Shown here piece by piece: positions 43,580-53,093 of a DNA stretch of 64,000 nt (position 1 is the first letter of the stretch; each line of letters opens with the position of its first letter). Both the position numbers and the translations under genes were made by a program. The stretch comes from DTU013 sp964490975. GTDB lineage: Bacteria; Bacillota; Clostridia; Acetivibrionales; DTU013. Where the stretch lies: NCBI GenBank assembly GCA_964490975.1, contig CAZBEQ010000007.1:1-64000 (forward strand). Reading direction: 5' to 3'. The notes beneath the pieces are model-generated. The model was not told the DNA's origin, did not search any database, and saw only the letters and a program-made list of their open reading frames with translations.

Positions 43580-44428
43580 TCAATTCCCCACCCAATAGTC
43601 TTCAGCAGTGGTCTCTGCTAAAGCCGTACCGTCAGCTATTCTTTTTACCCTAATGACACCGGTATATTTTGTGATTGATTGATTCTTCTTAGTGATCTTG
43701 CTCTCGGTGGCCATACCATTAACAACCTTAAGAGTAATATTTCCGCCTGTTCCTATATCGCATAAATAGATATCTGCTATGGCTTCGTAATCAACAGAAC
43801 CTTTAGAAAGTATACCAATATTATTTGTTACGTTCAGTTCAATTGAACTACCAATTTTCGCACAATTCAGATGAATAGGTATCATTGCTGTTTTTGCTAT
43901 ACTAGTCGAATCAGAATAAATTATATTACTTACATTTGGAGCGTAAGTATTACCGTTCACGCTAATATCAATATGGCCATCATCAGGATCCTTACTCAAT
44001 TCTAAATCAATGCTAGTCACAGCAGTTAAAAAAGTATACTCATGTGCAGCAGCAGGATAATAACTGATTGGCATAGTGGTTGTAGCACCTTTTGTCGATG
44101 TTATTTCAAGTTCGAACCTGCCATCAATATTTTGTGTGTATATTATATCATCGCCAAGGATGTCGTTACGAAAAAACTGTGGCTCTAATAAATAAGTCCC
44201 TTGGTCTGCAGTTCCGTCCCTTGGATCATCTTTATACATCTCAGTTGCATTGACGCATATTGAATTAGCCGTATCAAGCTCATATGCTACTCGATTAGTT
44301 TTACCCGAGACAGTAAACATTTGAAGCAGTACTACAGAAACAGTAGCAAACAAAGCCATTGATGCAATAACTTCAATAAGCGTAAATCCACTACTCTTTT
44401 TCCACTTTATAGATTTAAGCATTCTCAT
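43580..44428 (-). CDS. Prepilin-like protein (minor pilin/pseudopilin)
   Basis: 282 residues with a type III/IV pilin signal: short basic leader then GFTLIEVIASMALFATVSVVLL, with E at position +5 after the cleavage Gly. The rest is an extracytoplasmic beta-rich domain without recognisable motifs. The leader is about 14 residues. It lies between the PilO-like gene and the PilX-like gene, so it is likely a minor pilin of the priming complex. A prepilin peptidase is not in the window and must be encoded elsewhere. Confidence 0.85.
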   Translation of the reverse strand: MRMLKSIKWKKSSGFTLIEVIASMALFATVSVVLLQMFTVSGKTNRVAYELDTANSICVNATEMYKDDPRDGTADQGTYLLEPQFFRNDILGDDIIYTQNIDGRFELEITSTKGATTTMPISYYPAAAHEYTFLTAVTSIDLELSKDPDDGHIDISVNGNTYAPNVSNIIYSDSTSIAKTAMIPIHLNCAKIGSSIELNVTNNIGILSKGSVDYEAIADIYLCDIGTGGNITLKVVNGMATESKITKKNQSITKYTGVIRVKRIADGTALAETTAEDYWVGN

Positions 44429-44431
44429 AAA

Positions 44432-45628
44432 TTATTTCACCTGCTTTACCGTCACAGTCCCAGTTGTTCTACCTCTGACAAACCTCGGATTGCCTTCATC
44501 ATCGCCCTTGACAGTTATTTCAAAAGGAACATCAGTATTATTTGTGATATCCATCATAACACCGACCTTGTCCTCCTCAGATCTTCTTGGCTGAACAAGC
44601 ACTTCCATTCTGATCTTGCCATCCTTCACCAATGTAGGACTATCTTCTACAATGTCATAGTCACCAAAATTATATTGATATGTATAATTTCCGTCTTGCC
44701 CATTTATAGTCATTTTCCCCGAAACAATTCCATTGGTATCGGCTGCTGCTTCAGATCCTTTATTATAATAATTCATCAATAAAGTTTTTGATGAGTTATT
44801 CAGGTAACTGTTGATCATCAGATAGAAATCAGGTCTAACAGTTGCTACTGCTGCGGCATCAGAACCAGAGCTCTTCTTTCCTGATGATGAATATCCCGTA
44901 TACTCTTTGAATGGATCAGTTTTGCCTGATATCGGATCTGTCGTCATTATATATGGCTTTTGTCCAACACTTTCATTCCAGTAGCTTATGAAAGAAAGGT
45001 TCATCTGTCCGGACATCATTCCGTCATCACCCTTTTGAAGAATAATGTTATTTACAGAGACCTTCCTGACATTGTTTTCTATATCCTTTATGAAGTTATA
45101 TAGGTCCTGATAATTGCACACATAATTTACAGAAACCAATTGTTCAGTAACAGGACTTTCAGGCTCTTCAGCATTTTGGGTCGTTTCAGCTGTTTCTGTT
45201 GCAGATCCATTTCCTGCACCTACAACCTTGAGTGGTATATCTTCGGCATTTGAAAAAGTAGTTGCCTGTATCTCAACTCTGTTTTTTATCGATAAGTTCT
45301 CAAGAAATAATATAACCTCTTCTTGCGATAGGTATGATGGTATCTGTTTTTCCATTTCTACGATTTCGCTTTCTAAAGAAATTATTTCCTTCTCCATTTC
45401 ATCCTTTCTTGCATAGTCTTTAACAAGTCCATCCAGGATCACTTGTTTGCTTTCCTTTTCAGCTAAGATAGAATCGTATTGAATATATGCAGGCTGTAAT
45501 ATGTATGCATAAAGCAGATATCCTTCAACAGCAATTATCAGAAATACAACCAGCAGGAACTCTCTTGTAGTTAACCCGCCTTTAGGTGCTAATTTCAGAT
45601 CTCCGAGTATGTTTTTCATATTACTCAC
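44432..45628 (-). CDS. PilO-like inner-membrane assembly protein
   Basis: 398 residues. One transmembrane helix near the N-terminus (LLVVFLIIAVEGYLLYAYIL), then a coiled-coil stretch (about 60-100, rich in Glu, Lys and Leu) and a ferredoxin-like domain (VSVNYVCNYQDLYNFIKDIE), the PilO pattern. The C-terminal ~180 residues are an added region with the Ser-rich linker SSSGKKSSGSDAAA and a second beta domain not found in short PilO proteins. It overlaps the PilM-PilN gene by eight bases, in the normal pilMNO order. Anchors the pilus motor across the membrane. Confidence 0.8.
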   Translation of the reverse strand: MSNMKNILGDLKLAPKGGLTTREFLLVVFLIIAVEGYLLYAYILQPAYIQYDSILAEKESKQVILDGLVKDYARKDEMEKEIISLESEIVEMEKQIPSYLSQEEVILFLENLSIKNRVEIQATTFSNAEDIPLKVVGAGNGSATETAETTQNAEEPESPVTEQLVSVNYVCNYQDLYNFIKDIENNVRKVSVNNIILQKGDDGMMSGQMNLSFISYWNESVGQKPYIMTTDPISGKTDPFKEYTGYSSSGKKSSGSDAAAVATVRPDFYLMINSYLNNSSKTLLMNYYNKGSEAAADTNGIVSGKMTINGQDGNYTYQYNFGDYDIVEDSPTLVKDGKIRMEVLVQPRRSEEDKVGVMMDITNNTDVPFEITVKGDDEGNPRFVRGRTTGTVTVKQVK

Positions 45629-47201
45629 CTACCTTTATTGTTTTAATTTTTATTTCCATAGCAAAATTGTAGTCTATTACACCTAAATCTTCATCAGCTC
45701 TTGAAGATATACTTGTTACTGCAGCACTTTCAACTAATTCAGATTGCCTAAGGTTATAAATAAAGTCTGATAAGCTTGGTCTGTCTACTGTTGTACCCGA
45801 GATAGTAATCGAACCGCCTTCAGTTATAGCGTATGAATTAATGAATACTGAATCAGGCATAACCTTAGTGATTGTGTCTAACAACTCCGTGTTATGGATC
45901 AATCCCGCATTATAATTATCCAACACGGTCTTCAAAGTGGCTAAATCTTCTTGGCTGATCTTTAACTTATCCTTTGTTTTATTTATTACTGAGTATTTTA
46001 TTATATCGTTCTGAATTGATGCTGTCTCACCTGATACATATCTCATCATTACTTCTAGGTATGTGAAAACAGCAAGACCAATAACTCCTAACACAAGTAC
46101 AACAGCGAGAGCCCTGGTCAACTTAATCTTTTTTAGCCCTGCTTCTCTTATTTCCTTAAGCTTAGGCATAAGATTAATATCTTTCTGCCCTATTTTAGGT
46201 GACAGCGCTGCACCTATTGCAGCCATAGCCATTACATCTGTATCACTCGGTGATGGTTCCTTTACTGTTGGCTTAACTGTACTGACCGGGAGATTGAAGC
46301 TTTCTCCAAAGTACTCAGATAAGCTGGTGCCAAGACCTCTTCCTGTAAACAACAATAGTCCTGCAATTTGTGTCTCGTCCGACTTATTGTATCTATAGTA
46401 ATCAATTATTTGACGTATCTGATCTTCAACCGAAGAAAATGCTATTCTGATAAATCCATCAATATCTTCCTTGTCAAGGTTATATATATCATATTTGTTA
46501 TTCTGCCTTGCTCTTTCAGCCTGGTCAAGAGACATTCCAATCCTGTTTGCCACAAGGTTGTCAAACCTTACAATACCGTTTGGTATCTGTCTGCTTAAAA
46601 GTAGTCTGTTACCAGATACCAGATTTACCTGACTCATAGTGTAGCCTATATCTACAACTATCATAGTCTTGTTTTTCTGATCCTGCGGCAGGTATAGCTG
46701 TGTTGCTTTAGCCAGTGCGTTGGCATTTATATCTATTCCTTTCAGAGGAATGATAAGCCCCTTTGCTACCTCAGCATAGTCGCTTAATATTTTGTTCGGA
46801 CAGAAGGCAGAAATACCTTCTACAGGCATTCCAAGCTCTGAATATATCTTGCTGCTTATTGTATGTGTCTGGATTATTCCCGGGAAGGACTGCATCAGTT
46901 CAAACTCGATAGCCGGGTCTATTTCCTTTTCTTTTAATACCGGCAGCTTTATATCTCTGACAACAACATTGTGAGTATTGATAGATATATATAACTCTGT
47001 AGGTTTAAATTTGTGATCGAATAGAGCACTTCGAATTCTGGCAGCCACAGTGCCGACGTTTTTTATTTCGCCATCAACTACGCTGTCGGTTGGTGTAGCT
47101 GCATATATGGTCTTTAGGACAACATCCTTCTTACCCTGCTTGATGAATGCCATTTTTATATACTTTGAACCTATATCTAAACCAAGAACGTTTTTTGCCA
47201 C
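45621..47201 (-). CDS. PilM-PilN fusion protein
   Basis: 526 residues. Residues 1-340 are PilM: an actin-like ATPase fold with LGLDIGSKYIKMAFI, LPVLKEKEIDPAIEFELMQ, MIVVDIGYTMSQVNLV and LLLFTGRGLGTSL. From about 345 the PilN part starts with KDINLMPKLKEIREAG, the short cytoplasmic motif that PilM normally grips in trans, followed by one transmembrane helix (ALAVVLVLGVIGLAVFTYLEV), a coiled coil and a beta domain. PilM and PilN are usually separate proteins of ~350 and ~190 residues; no stop is present between them here. Located on the cytoplasmic face, anchored in the membrane. Confidence 0.85.
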   Translation of the reverse strand: MAKNVLGLDIGSKYIKMAFIKQGKKDVVLKTIYAATPTDSVVDGEIKNVGTVAARIRSALFDHKFKPTELYISINTHNVVVRDIKLPVLKEKEIDPAIEFELMQSFPGIIQTHTISSKIYSELGMPVEGISAFCPNKILSDYAEVAKGLIIPLKGIDINANALAKATQLYLPQDQKNKTMIVVDIGYTMSQVNLVSGNRLLLSRQIPNGIVRFDNLVANRIGMSLDQAERARQNNKYDIYNLDKEDIDGFIRIAFSSVEDQIRQIIDYYRYNKSDETQIAGLLLFTGRGLGTSLSEYFGESFNLPVSTVKPTVKEPSPSDTDVMAMAAIGAALSPKIGQKDINLMPKLKEIREAGLKKIKLTRALAVVLVLGVIGLAVFTYLEVMMRYVSGETASIQNDIIKYSVINKTKDKLKISQEDLATLKTVLDNYNAGLIHNTELLDTITKVMPDSVFINSYAITEGGSITISGTTVDRPSLSDFIYNLRQSELVESAAVTSISSRADEDLGVIDYNFAMEIKIKTIKVGE

Positions 47202-47243
47202 TTTTTACAGCCTCCCATTTGTTAGTTTTCTTTTGAATTGCTA

Positions 47244-47762
47244 TTAATTAGCGTCGGTTCTCAAAACAATTGTTTCAGTTAACTCATTGCCACCGCCATA
47301 TAATATTTCTATATCTATGGTTGAAGTATCCGGTGAATTTATATTTACATTGTCAAGCCCTTCTGCAATCATTGTTTCCCCGGCATCAAATATCTTTGTG
47401 CTATCTTGTGTAACTCTTAGTGCTCCGGCGCCATCGTAATAAATATATTCTGTAAGAGATCCGATAACTTGCAAATAATTCTTACCCGATACTGTCACTA
47501 CCGATACAGAGTGATCTCCTGATGGTATTATGCTATCATTCTGACGTATTTTCACATTCAGATATGACATAGCGATTCGTGCTTCATGCTGCTGTTGGCT
47601 ATTATCATATATAGTTGCATAAGTTCTTTGACCAGCAAAAAATAAAGAGTAGCATGCTGTTACCAAAACACTCATTACTGCCAAAGCTACTATTAACTCA
47701 ATCAATGTAAAACCTTTTTTACTCTCACAATATTCAGTTATTGCAGCTCTTTTAATTCTCAT
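47244..47762 (-). CDS. Prepilin-like protein (minor pilin)
   Basis: 172 residues from ATG 47762, behind AAGGGAAAG. The frame is open to 47876, but that part overlaps the previous gene and reads as non-pilin sequence. Prepilin signal KKGFTLIELIVALAVMSVLVT with E5, then a helix and a small beta domain. One of several minor pilins of this operon. Confidence 0.88.
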   Translation of the reverse strand: MRIKRAAITEYCESKKGFTLIELIVALAVMSVLVTACYSLFFAGQRTYATIYDNSQQQHEARIAMSYLNVKIRQNDSIIPSGDHSVSVVTVSGKNYLQVIGSLTEYIYYDGAGALRVTQDSTKIFDAGETMIAEGLDNVNINSPDTSTIDIEILYGGGNELTETIVLRTDAN

Positions 47763-47778
47763 ATTGTTCTTTCCCTTG

Positions 47779-48189
47779 CTATGGGATTCTCTCAACCACA
47801 ATCTTCTCTGTAAACATCCTATATCCATCAGTATCATCAAGAGGATCATCCGGATCTGAAGGATCAGGAGTTCCACTTATTAGCTTATAACGATAATTAC
47901 CGACCGAACTGTCTAATAGAGATCCAGCTTTACTATTAAGTTCATTATACATGTTTGGAACATTAGCAATGTAACCACTCGCATTATATGCTGCGCTATA
48001 GTATTCTCCTGTAAGAGCATAATACTGTATCAGAGTTTTATTGATAAGTTGTTCTTGGTTTACCCTGTATCTTTCATTATTAACTTCAATATAGCCTGCT
48101 ATATTTGGTATAGCAAATAATGAAATTATTCCCATAATAGATAAAACAACAACAACTTCTATCAATGTAAACCCTTTTTGACTCCTCAT
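47779..48189 (-). CDS. Prepilin-like protein (minor pilin)
   Basis: 136 residues with a very short leader, MRSQKGFTLIEVVVVLSIMG, and the classic pilin helix with E5 and the Pro (AIPNIAGY) at about +22. The C-terminal globular part is short. It is separated from the major pilin by two hairpins, so it is probably expressed at lower level. Confidence 0.88.
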   Translation of the reverse strand: MRSQKGFTLIEVVVVLSIMGIISLFAIPNIAGYIEVNNERYRVNQEQLINKTLIQYYALTGEYYSAAYNASGYIANVPNMYNELNSKAGSLLDSSVGNYRYKLISGTPDPSDPDDPLDDTDGYRMFTEKIVVERIP

Positions 48190-48207
48190 AATACTAATCC
48201 CCTTTCA

Positions 48208-48279
48208 GGTTTACAGCTGAGCTTGCTTTTGCAGGCTCACCTGTAAACCCAGCCACCCTTGACAAAGCAAGGGTGGCTG
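48208..48279 (-). terminator. Two hairpins downstream of the major pilin
   Basis: First, a perfect 12-bp stem CAGCCACCCTTG / CAAGGGTGGCTG (48250-48279); second, 48208-48249 with 15-base arms GGTTTACAGCTGAGC / GCTCACCTGTAAACC (imperfect). Neither has a T tract on the minus strand, so they more likely act as attenuators or 3' stabilisers of the abundant pilin mRNA. Confidence 0.6.
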
Positions 48280-48300
48280 AAAGTAAAATTACAATGTTGC

Positions 48301-48744
48301 TTATGAGAAATTTTCAACTGTGATACCAGATGCTGCCACAGTTACTTTATACCCAGTAATACCACCTGCAGGTCGCACATTTGTTCCAACAAGAAGTCGT
48401 AAAGCAGTATTTATCTCGGGTGTTGGAGAGGCCGCTGCTTCGCTCGGCCAATTAAGAGACTCAGAAGCGTTTTGTACGGTAGTAGTAGGGGCAGCTACTG
48501 GACCACCAGTTACTTCAAATGTTCCTGTTCCGGTTAATCTACCGTCAGCAATCATAACTTGTACTGCAGTTTCAATAGTTCTTCTGTTCCCTTCATTTGT
48601 TCTTTGTGCTGCAGTGTCTGTAAAGCCTGCAAATCTAGGCACCAGTATCAATGCCAGGATTGCGATGATTGCAATAACCACGATGAGTTCGATGAGTGTG
48701 AAGCCTTTTTTACTCTTACCTTTTTTGAGTAAGTTCTTAAACAT
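48301..48744 (-). CDS. pilA: Major type IV pilin
   Basis: 147 residues from ATG 48744 (site GGAGGGATG); a GTG/ATG further up is not needed. Leader MFKNLLKKGKSKKG, then FTLIELIVVIAIIAILALIL and VPRFAGFTD, the standard class IVa pilin N-terminus with Glu5. The globular domain is small and Ala/Thr/Pro-rich (PVAAPTTTVQNASESLNW, AAASPTPE), with no cysteines, as often in Gram-positive pilins. The first pilin after the motor genes and followed by mRNA hairpins, so it is the best candidate for the main subunit. Confidence 0.88.
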   Translation of the reverse strand: MFKNLLKKGKSKKGFTLIELIVVIAIIAILALILVPRFAGFTDTAAQRTNEGNRRTIETAVQVMIADGRLTGTGTFEVTGGPVAAPTTTVQNASESLNWPSEAAASPTPEINTALRLLVGTNVRPAGGITGYKVTVAASGITVENFS

Positions 48745-48784
48745 TTGACATCCCTCCATAAAATATTATTTTTTGAAACTTTTT

Positions 48785-49987
48785 TTACTTGACTGCATTC
48801 ATAATGCTTACCATTGGCAACATTACTGAAACTATTATCACGCCGATGATTCCTGCCATAAAGATGATCATAGCCGGCTCTATCATAGAAACCGCTTTGT
48901 CGATAGCTTCTTCCACCTCCTCATCGAAAAAGCCTGCTGTCCTACCGAGCATTTCGTCCAATTCACCTGTACTTTCACCCACAACTATCATGTGGATAAG
49001 CAACGGTGGAAAAATGTCCAGACTCTTCATAGGACCCGCTATGCCTCTACCTTCCTGTATATCATCAGTTGCGCTTGAAAACTTTTGCTCTATTGCTTTA
49101 TTCCCAATCAGTTCTTCCATTATCTCCATAGCGTTTACAATCGGTATACCGCTCTTAAGGAGAATGCTCATGCTTCGTGCGAATCTGGCTGTAACTGTTT
49201 TTAATACTGTTGTTTTTATTACCGGTAGCTTCAGCTTTAATCCGTCAAACCATAGCCGTCCTTTTTCAGATCTGATCCAATACATAAAGGAAACTATAGC
49301 TAATATCGTTACAATTATAATTACAAGAAGATTTTTCACCATAAAGTTACTGATTGCCATCAACATTTTTGTTATACCAGGCATTTCACCGCCCATGCCT
49401 GACAGCATATCTGAAAACATAGGCAGCACCGCTACCATCAACAGTACCACGACTCCAACTGTCAATACTCCCAGAATAGTCGGGTAGGTCATCGCACCTT
49501 TTACTTTTCTTCTTAATTTATAATCATGCTCATAGTAATCAGCCATCTGTAATAATATAGTGTCCAGTGCGCCGCTGGCCTCGCCTACTCTGATCATGTT
49601 TTTCATGAATTCAGGAAAAACATCGTCATATGGCATTATTGCTTCTGAAAGCACCCTACCTTTTTGCAGATCATTATGGACTTCATCCAATACAGCTTTC
49701 ATACGCTTTTTTGTTGCCTGATCTCGCAGTATAGCGATTGCTTCCAGTAGGGTTATGCCTGAACTAATAATAACTGCAAACTGCCTGCAAAATACCGCTA
49801 TGTCCTTGGCATTAATTTTACCGCCAAGTCCTGAGACTTCGAATTCCTTACCCTTTATCCTCGACTCTACCAGAAAGTAACCCTTGCTTACAAGCATTTG
49901 CTCCAGAGCATCGCTTGATACTGCTTCGTATTCTCCATCCAGTGACTCACCTTTTAAGTTTTTCGCCATGTATATAAATGTAGGCAT
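48785..49987 (-). CDS. pilC: Pilus platform protein PilC (GspF family)
   Basis: 400 residues with two copies of the GspF domain: FCRQFAVIISSGITLLEAI with MIRVGEASGALDTIL in the first, FARSMSILLKSGIPIVNAM with MIVVGESTGELDEML in the second. Three to four membrane helices. It forms the membrane base on which the PilB and PilT motors act. Directly between pilT (one base) and the major pilin. Confidence 0.93.
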   Translation of the reverse strand: MPTFIYMAKNLKGESLDGEYEAVSSDALEQMLVSKGYFLVESRIKGKEFEVSGLGGKINAKDIAVFCRQFAVIISSGITLLEAIAILRDQATKKRMKAVLDEVHNDLQKGRVLSEAIMPYDDVFPEFMKNMIRVGEASGALDTILLQMADYYEHDYKLRRKVKGAMTYPTILGVLTVGVVVLLMVAVLPMFSDMLSGMGGEMPGITKMLMAISNFMVKNLLVIIIVTILAIVSFMYWIRSEKGRLWFDGLKLKLPVIKTTVLKTVTARFARSMSILLKSGIPIVNAMEIMEELIGNKAIEQKFSSATDDIQEGRGIAGPMKSLDIFPPLLIHMIVVGESTGELDEMLGRTAGFFDEEVEEAIDKAVSMIEPAMIIFMAGIIGVIIVSVMLPMVSIMNAVK

Positions 49988-49988
49988 T

Positions 49989-51071
49989 TTACCACCTCTT
50001 GTTTATCAGCTGGTACAATATTTGTGGGTCTGCTGCACGTATCATTGCATCATCTTGTGATATGATACCATCCGATACAAGCTGTGCAAGTGTATTTTCC
50101 AGTGATTGCATTCCGCTGCTGGAGCCTGTCTGTATCATACTGTTGATCTGGTAGGGCTTGCCCTCCCTGATAAGATTCCTTATTGCAGGAGTTGCTACCA
50201 TTACTTCTATCGCAGGAACTACTCCGCTGCCATCGCGCTTTGGTATCAACTGCTGTGATATTACACCTTCGAGCACTGTAGCCAGCTGGTTTCTCACTTG
50301 ATTCTGCTGAGACGGCTGGAACGAGTCAATTATTCTGTCTATCGTCTTTGCCGCGCCTACCGTGTGGAGTGTGGAGAAAACGAGATGCCCTGTTTCTGCT
50401 GCTGTTAATGCTATTGCAATTGTCTCCGGGTCTCTCATCTCTCCTACCAGTATAACATCTGGGTCTTCCCTCAGTGTAGCTCTTAATGCCGTTGCAAAGG
50501 ATTTTGTATCTGAGCCGATCTCCCTCTGGTCAATCAGGCCGTTCCTATGCTTGTGCAGATATTCTATCGGATCTTCTATCGTAATTATGTGACATTTGCG
50601 CTCTTCATTGACTAACCCTATCAGAGAAGCCAAAGTTGTCGATTTCCCACTTCCTGTCGGTCCTGTCGCTAAAACAAGCCCTCTGGTCTTTTTTGCAAAA
50701 CTCTTTATTACATGTGGCAATCCAAGGGTGTCAAACTCCGGTATATTGAACGGCAATGACCTTATTGCCATTGAGTATGTACCTCTCTGCCTAAACGCGT
50801 TTACTCTGAACCTGCCAAGTCCCGGTATAGAGAATGAGAAGTCTACTTCACCATTTGCTTCGAGAAACACCCTCCTATCATCATTCAATATTGACCGAAC
50901 AAGTTCCCATGCTATCTCAGGAGTAACCACCTCAGCATTAGGTATCTGCTGCAGTATTGAATTCAAACGCATTGAAGGTTTGCTTCCCACATTAATGTGT
51001 AAGTCTGATGCTTTGGACTTACATGTGTAATTTAATAATTCATCAAGCTTTCTCGTGTTAATCTCTGGCAT
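49989..51071 (-). CDS. pilT: Pilus retraction ATPase PilT
   Basis: 360 residues. N-terminal PAS-like part (ASDLHINVGSKPSMRLN), Walker A ATGPTGSGKSTTLASL, the Asp box ITIEDPIEYLH, Walker B DVILVGEMRDPETI with the PilT-type GEMRD, and the His box AAETGHLVFSTLHT. The C-terminal signature AIRNLIREGKPYQ is of PilT rather than PilB. It depolymerises pili for twitching or retraction. Overlaps the pilB end by 14 bases. Confidence 0.95.
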   Translation of the reverse strand: MPEINTRKLDELLNYTCKSKASDLHINVGSKPSMRLNSILQQIPNAEVVTPEIAWELVRSILNDDRRVFLEANGEVDFSFSIPGLGRFRVNAFRQRGTYSMAIRSLPFNIPEFDTLGLPHVIKSFAKKTRGLVLATGPTGSGKSTTLASLIGLVNEERKCHIITIEDPIEYLHKHRNGLIDQREIGSDTKSFATALRATLREDPDVILVGEMRDPETIAIALTAAETGHLVFSTLHTVGAAKTIDRIIDSFQPSQQNQVRNQLATVLEGVISQQLIPKRDGSGVVPAIEVMVATPAIRNLIREGKPYQINSMIQTGSSSGMQSLENTLAQLVSDGIISQDDAMIRAADPQILYQLINKRW

Positions 51072-52743
51072 ATACTGTTTTCACCATCTCCTGTATAGAT
51101 GTAACTCCCCTGAGAACTAGCTCCTTACAGCTTGCAAACAAATCTACCATACCGTTCTTTACCGCTACTTCCCTTATCTCTTCTGCACTTCCTCCATGGG
51201 TTATTATGTTCCTGTGCTCTTTATCCAGCAGCATTACCTCATGTATAGCTGTCCTGCCTCTGTAGCCAGAGTTCTGACAGGATGGGCAACCCTCGCTCTT
51301 ATATATCGTTACAGGCTTGTCCACCTGAAGTATCATTCTCTCATTCTCATCTGCCTCGTATGGCTTCCTGCAGACCGGGCAAAGTCTTCTGACAAGTCTC
51401 TGGGCTATTACTCCTACCATTGCATCTGATGCCAGGTATCGTTCGACTCCCATGTCCACCAGTCGTGTTATAGCTCCGGGAGCATCATTGGTATGCAATG
51501 TGGATAACACAAGATGTCCAGTTATAGCTGCTCTGACCGCTATCTGAGCTGTCTCCTCATCCCTTATTTCACCGATCATTATGATATCGGGGTCCTGTCT
51601 CAGTATGCTTCTTAGGCCTGCGGCAAATGTAAGTCCTGCCTTGTTGTGCACCTGGACCTGGTTTATACCGGCTAGCATATATTCAACCGGGTCCTCGACC
51701 GTTACGATATTTTTATCCGGTTTGTTAACCTCACTTAATAATGCATAAAGCGTCGTTGTTTTACCGCTTCCCGTAGGTCCAGTGAGAAGTACTATCCCAT
51801 AGGGCATTCTTATGATCTTGTCCATTAATGTATTTTCATGTGCGGTAAAGCCAAGCTTTTCTCTTGTGAAATTGAAGGTTGTTCTGTCAAGTACCCTTAT
51901 AACTATCTTCTCGCCAAATATTGTAGGCAGTGAAGATACACGGAAGTCGTAGCTCTTGCCCTTTACTTCCATCTCAATTCTGCCATCCTGTGGAACCCTC
52001 TTTTCAGCGATATTCATACCAGCCATGATCTTTATTCTGGTCGATACAGCCGAATAAAGGTTTTGTGGGATCCTGTTGCTTTCATTCAATACGCCATCTA
52101 CCCTGTAACGAACTGCAACATAATTTTCAAAGGGTTCTATATGTATATCGCTTGCGCTGATAGCGATTGCTTCATTAATGATTGAATTCGAAAGTCTTAC
52201 TGCCGGTGCTGTTTGAACATCCTCAGACATAACAGCGTCTGGTTTTGCTGCTTCAACAGGCGCGACATATGTGTATTCTCTCTTGAGATCTTCTATCGCT
52301 TTATCAGTAGCCTGTTTGCTGTAATATATCTCGATTGCTCTTAGTATTTGTGTTTTTGTGGCTACAACAGGCTGTACTTTTTTTTGCGTTATAAAGCTTA
52401 CATCGTCAATGGCAAACATGTTCAGTGGATCGTACATTGCGACGATTAGCCTTCCTTCACGTATGTAAACAGGAATTACATTATGTTTTCTAGCAACCTC
52501 TTTAGGAATGCTCCTTGCTATATCCTGTTCAACGAAGATACTATCCAGGTCAATACGTTCCAGTGATAGCTGCATAGCTAGAATATCGGCCATTTCCGTC
52601 TCAGTAATGAGACCCTCGTCAATCAGCACCTCACCTAGTCTCTTTTTGGTCTTTCCCTGGACCTCAAGAGCTCTGTTCAACTGGGCAAGTGTTATCTTGC
52701 CCGATGTCATCAATATGTCTCCTAGTCTTTTACGTTCCCTCAT
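51058..52743 (-). CDS. pilB: Pilus extension ATPase PilB (GspE family)
   Basis: 561 residues. The N-terminus is an MshEN-type domain (RLGDILMTSGKITLAQLNRAL, then KRLGEVLIDEGLIT), a fold known to bind c-di-GMP in some members. The ATPase core has LLTGPTGSGKTTTLYALL, VTVEDPVEYM, DIIMIGEIRDEET and GHLVLSTLHTND, plus a zinc-binding CPVCRKPYE...CPSC pair. Powers pilus assembly. First gene of the operon, start ATG after AAGGGA, with a near-consensus promoter ~175 bases upstream. The c-di-GMP link is attractive next to the riboswitches at 53.9-54.3 kb, but is inference. Confidence 0.95.
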   Translation of the reverse strand: MRERKRLGDILMTSGKITLAQLNRALEVQGKTKKRLGEVLIDEGLITETEMADILAMQLSLERIDLDSIFVEQDIARSIPKEVARKHNVIPVYIREGRLIVAMYDPLNMFAIDDVSFITQKKVQPVVATKTQILRAIEIYYSKQATDKAIEDLKREYTYVAPVEAAKPDAVMSEDVQTAPAVRLSNSIINEAIAISASDIHIEPFENYVAVRYRVDGVLNESNRIPQNLYSAVSTRIKIMAGMNIAEKRVPQDGRIEMEVKGKSYDFRVSSLPTIFGEKIVIRVLDRTTFNFTREKLGFTAHENTLMDKIIRMPYGIVLLTGPTGSGKTTTLYALLSEVNKPDKNIVTVEDPVEYMLAGINQVQVHNKAGLTFAAGLRSILRQDPDIIMIGEIRDEETAQIAVRAAITGHLVLSTLHTNDAPGAITRLVDMGVERYLASDAMVGVIAQRLVRRLCPVCRKPYEADENERMILQVDKPVTIYKSEGCPSCQNSGYRGRTAIHEVMLLDKEHRNIITHGGSAEEIREVAVKNGMVDLFASCKELVLRGVTSIQEMVKTVYARD

Positions 52744-52918
52744 CTAAATATCCCTTTTCTTCTTTTTATTAAAGTACAGGTATTTAAAAGGTTATCCCAT
52801 ATTGCCTTGTGCTGATGTCCTTATAGTATCATTCATCCGTATCAGGAGATCATCTTTAGTTAAATTTTACATTCATAAATGGTATTGTAATATATTGTAA
52901 TAAAATAGATGCTTTACC

Positions 52919-52947
52919 ATTATAGAACACTACAAAAATTTCGTCAA
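52919..52947 (-). promoter_or_regulatory. Sigma-A promoter of the type IV pilus operon
   Basis: Minus-strand TTGACG (52947-52942), 17-base spacer, TATAAT (52924-52919). Leader of ~170 bases to pilB; no known riboswitch seen in it. With the terminator at 53048-53079 this accounts for the 350-base stretch 52744-53093. Confidence 0.8.
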
Positions 52948-53047
52948 TAGTTGGGGAAATTTTTATTTACTTTTTGTTAACTTATGTTCAATAATAGCCC
53001 ATTTCAATATCTTTTAATGATATGTATGCTTTTTGGGGGTAAAAACA

Positions 53048-53079
53048 AAAAAACTGTTGGCTCGCACCAACAGTTTTTT
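53048..53079 (-). terminator. Intrinsic terminator of the transglutaminase gene
   Basis: Perfect 13-bp stem AAAAAACTGTTGG / CCAACAGTTTTTT with a six-base loop, the last bases forming the T run. It lies 15 bases after the stop of the transglutaminase-like gene and insulates the pilus operon promoter. Confidence 0.88.
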
Positions 53080-53093
53080 CATTAGCATGTATT

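Noticed and set aside
47763..47876. N-terminal extension of the minor pilin frame
   Set aside because: It overlaps the end of the previous gene and would place 50 residues before a prepilin signal; the ATG at 47762 with a ribosome site gives the normal leader.
52744..52912. Possible c-di-GMP riboswitch in the pilB leader
   Set aside because: I looked for class I and class II core motifs and saw none; only a weak CTGAT/ATCAG pairing.
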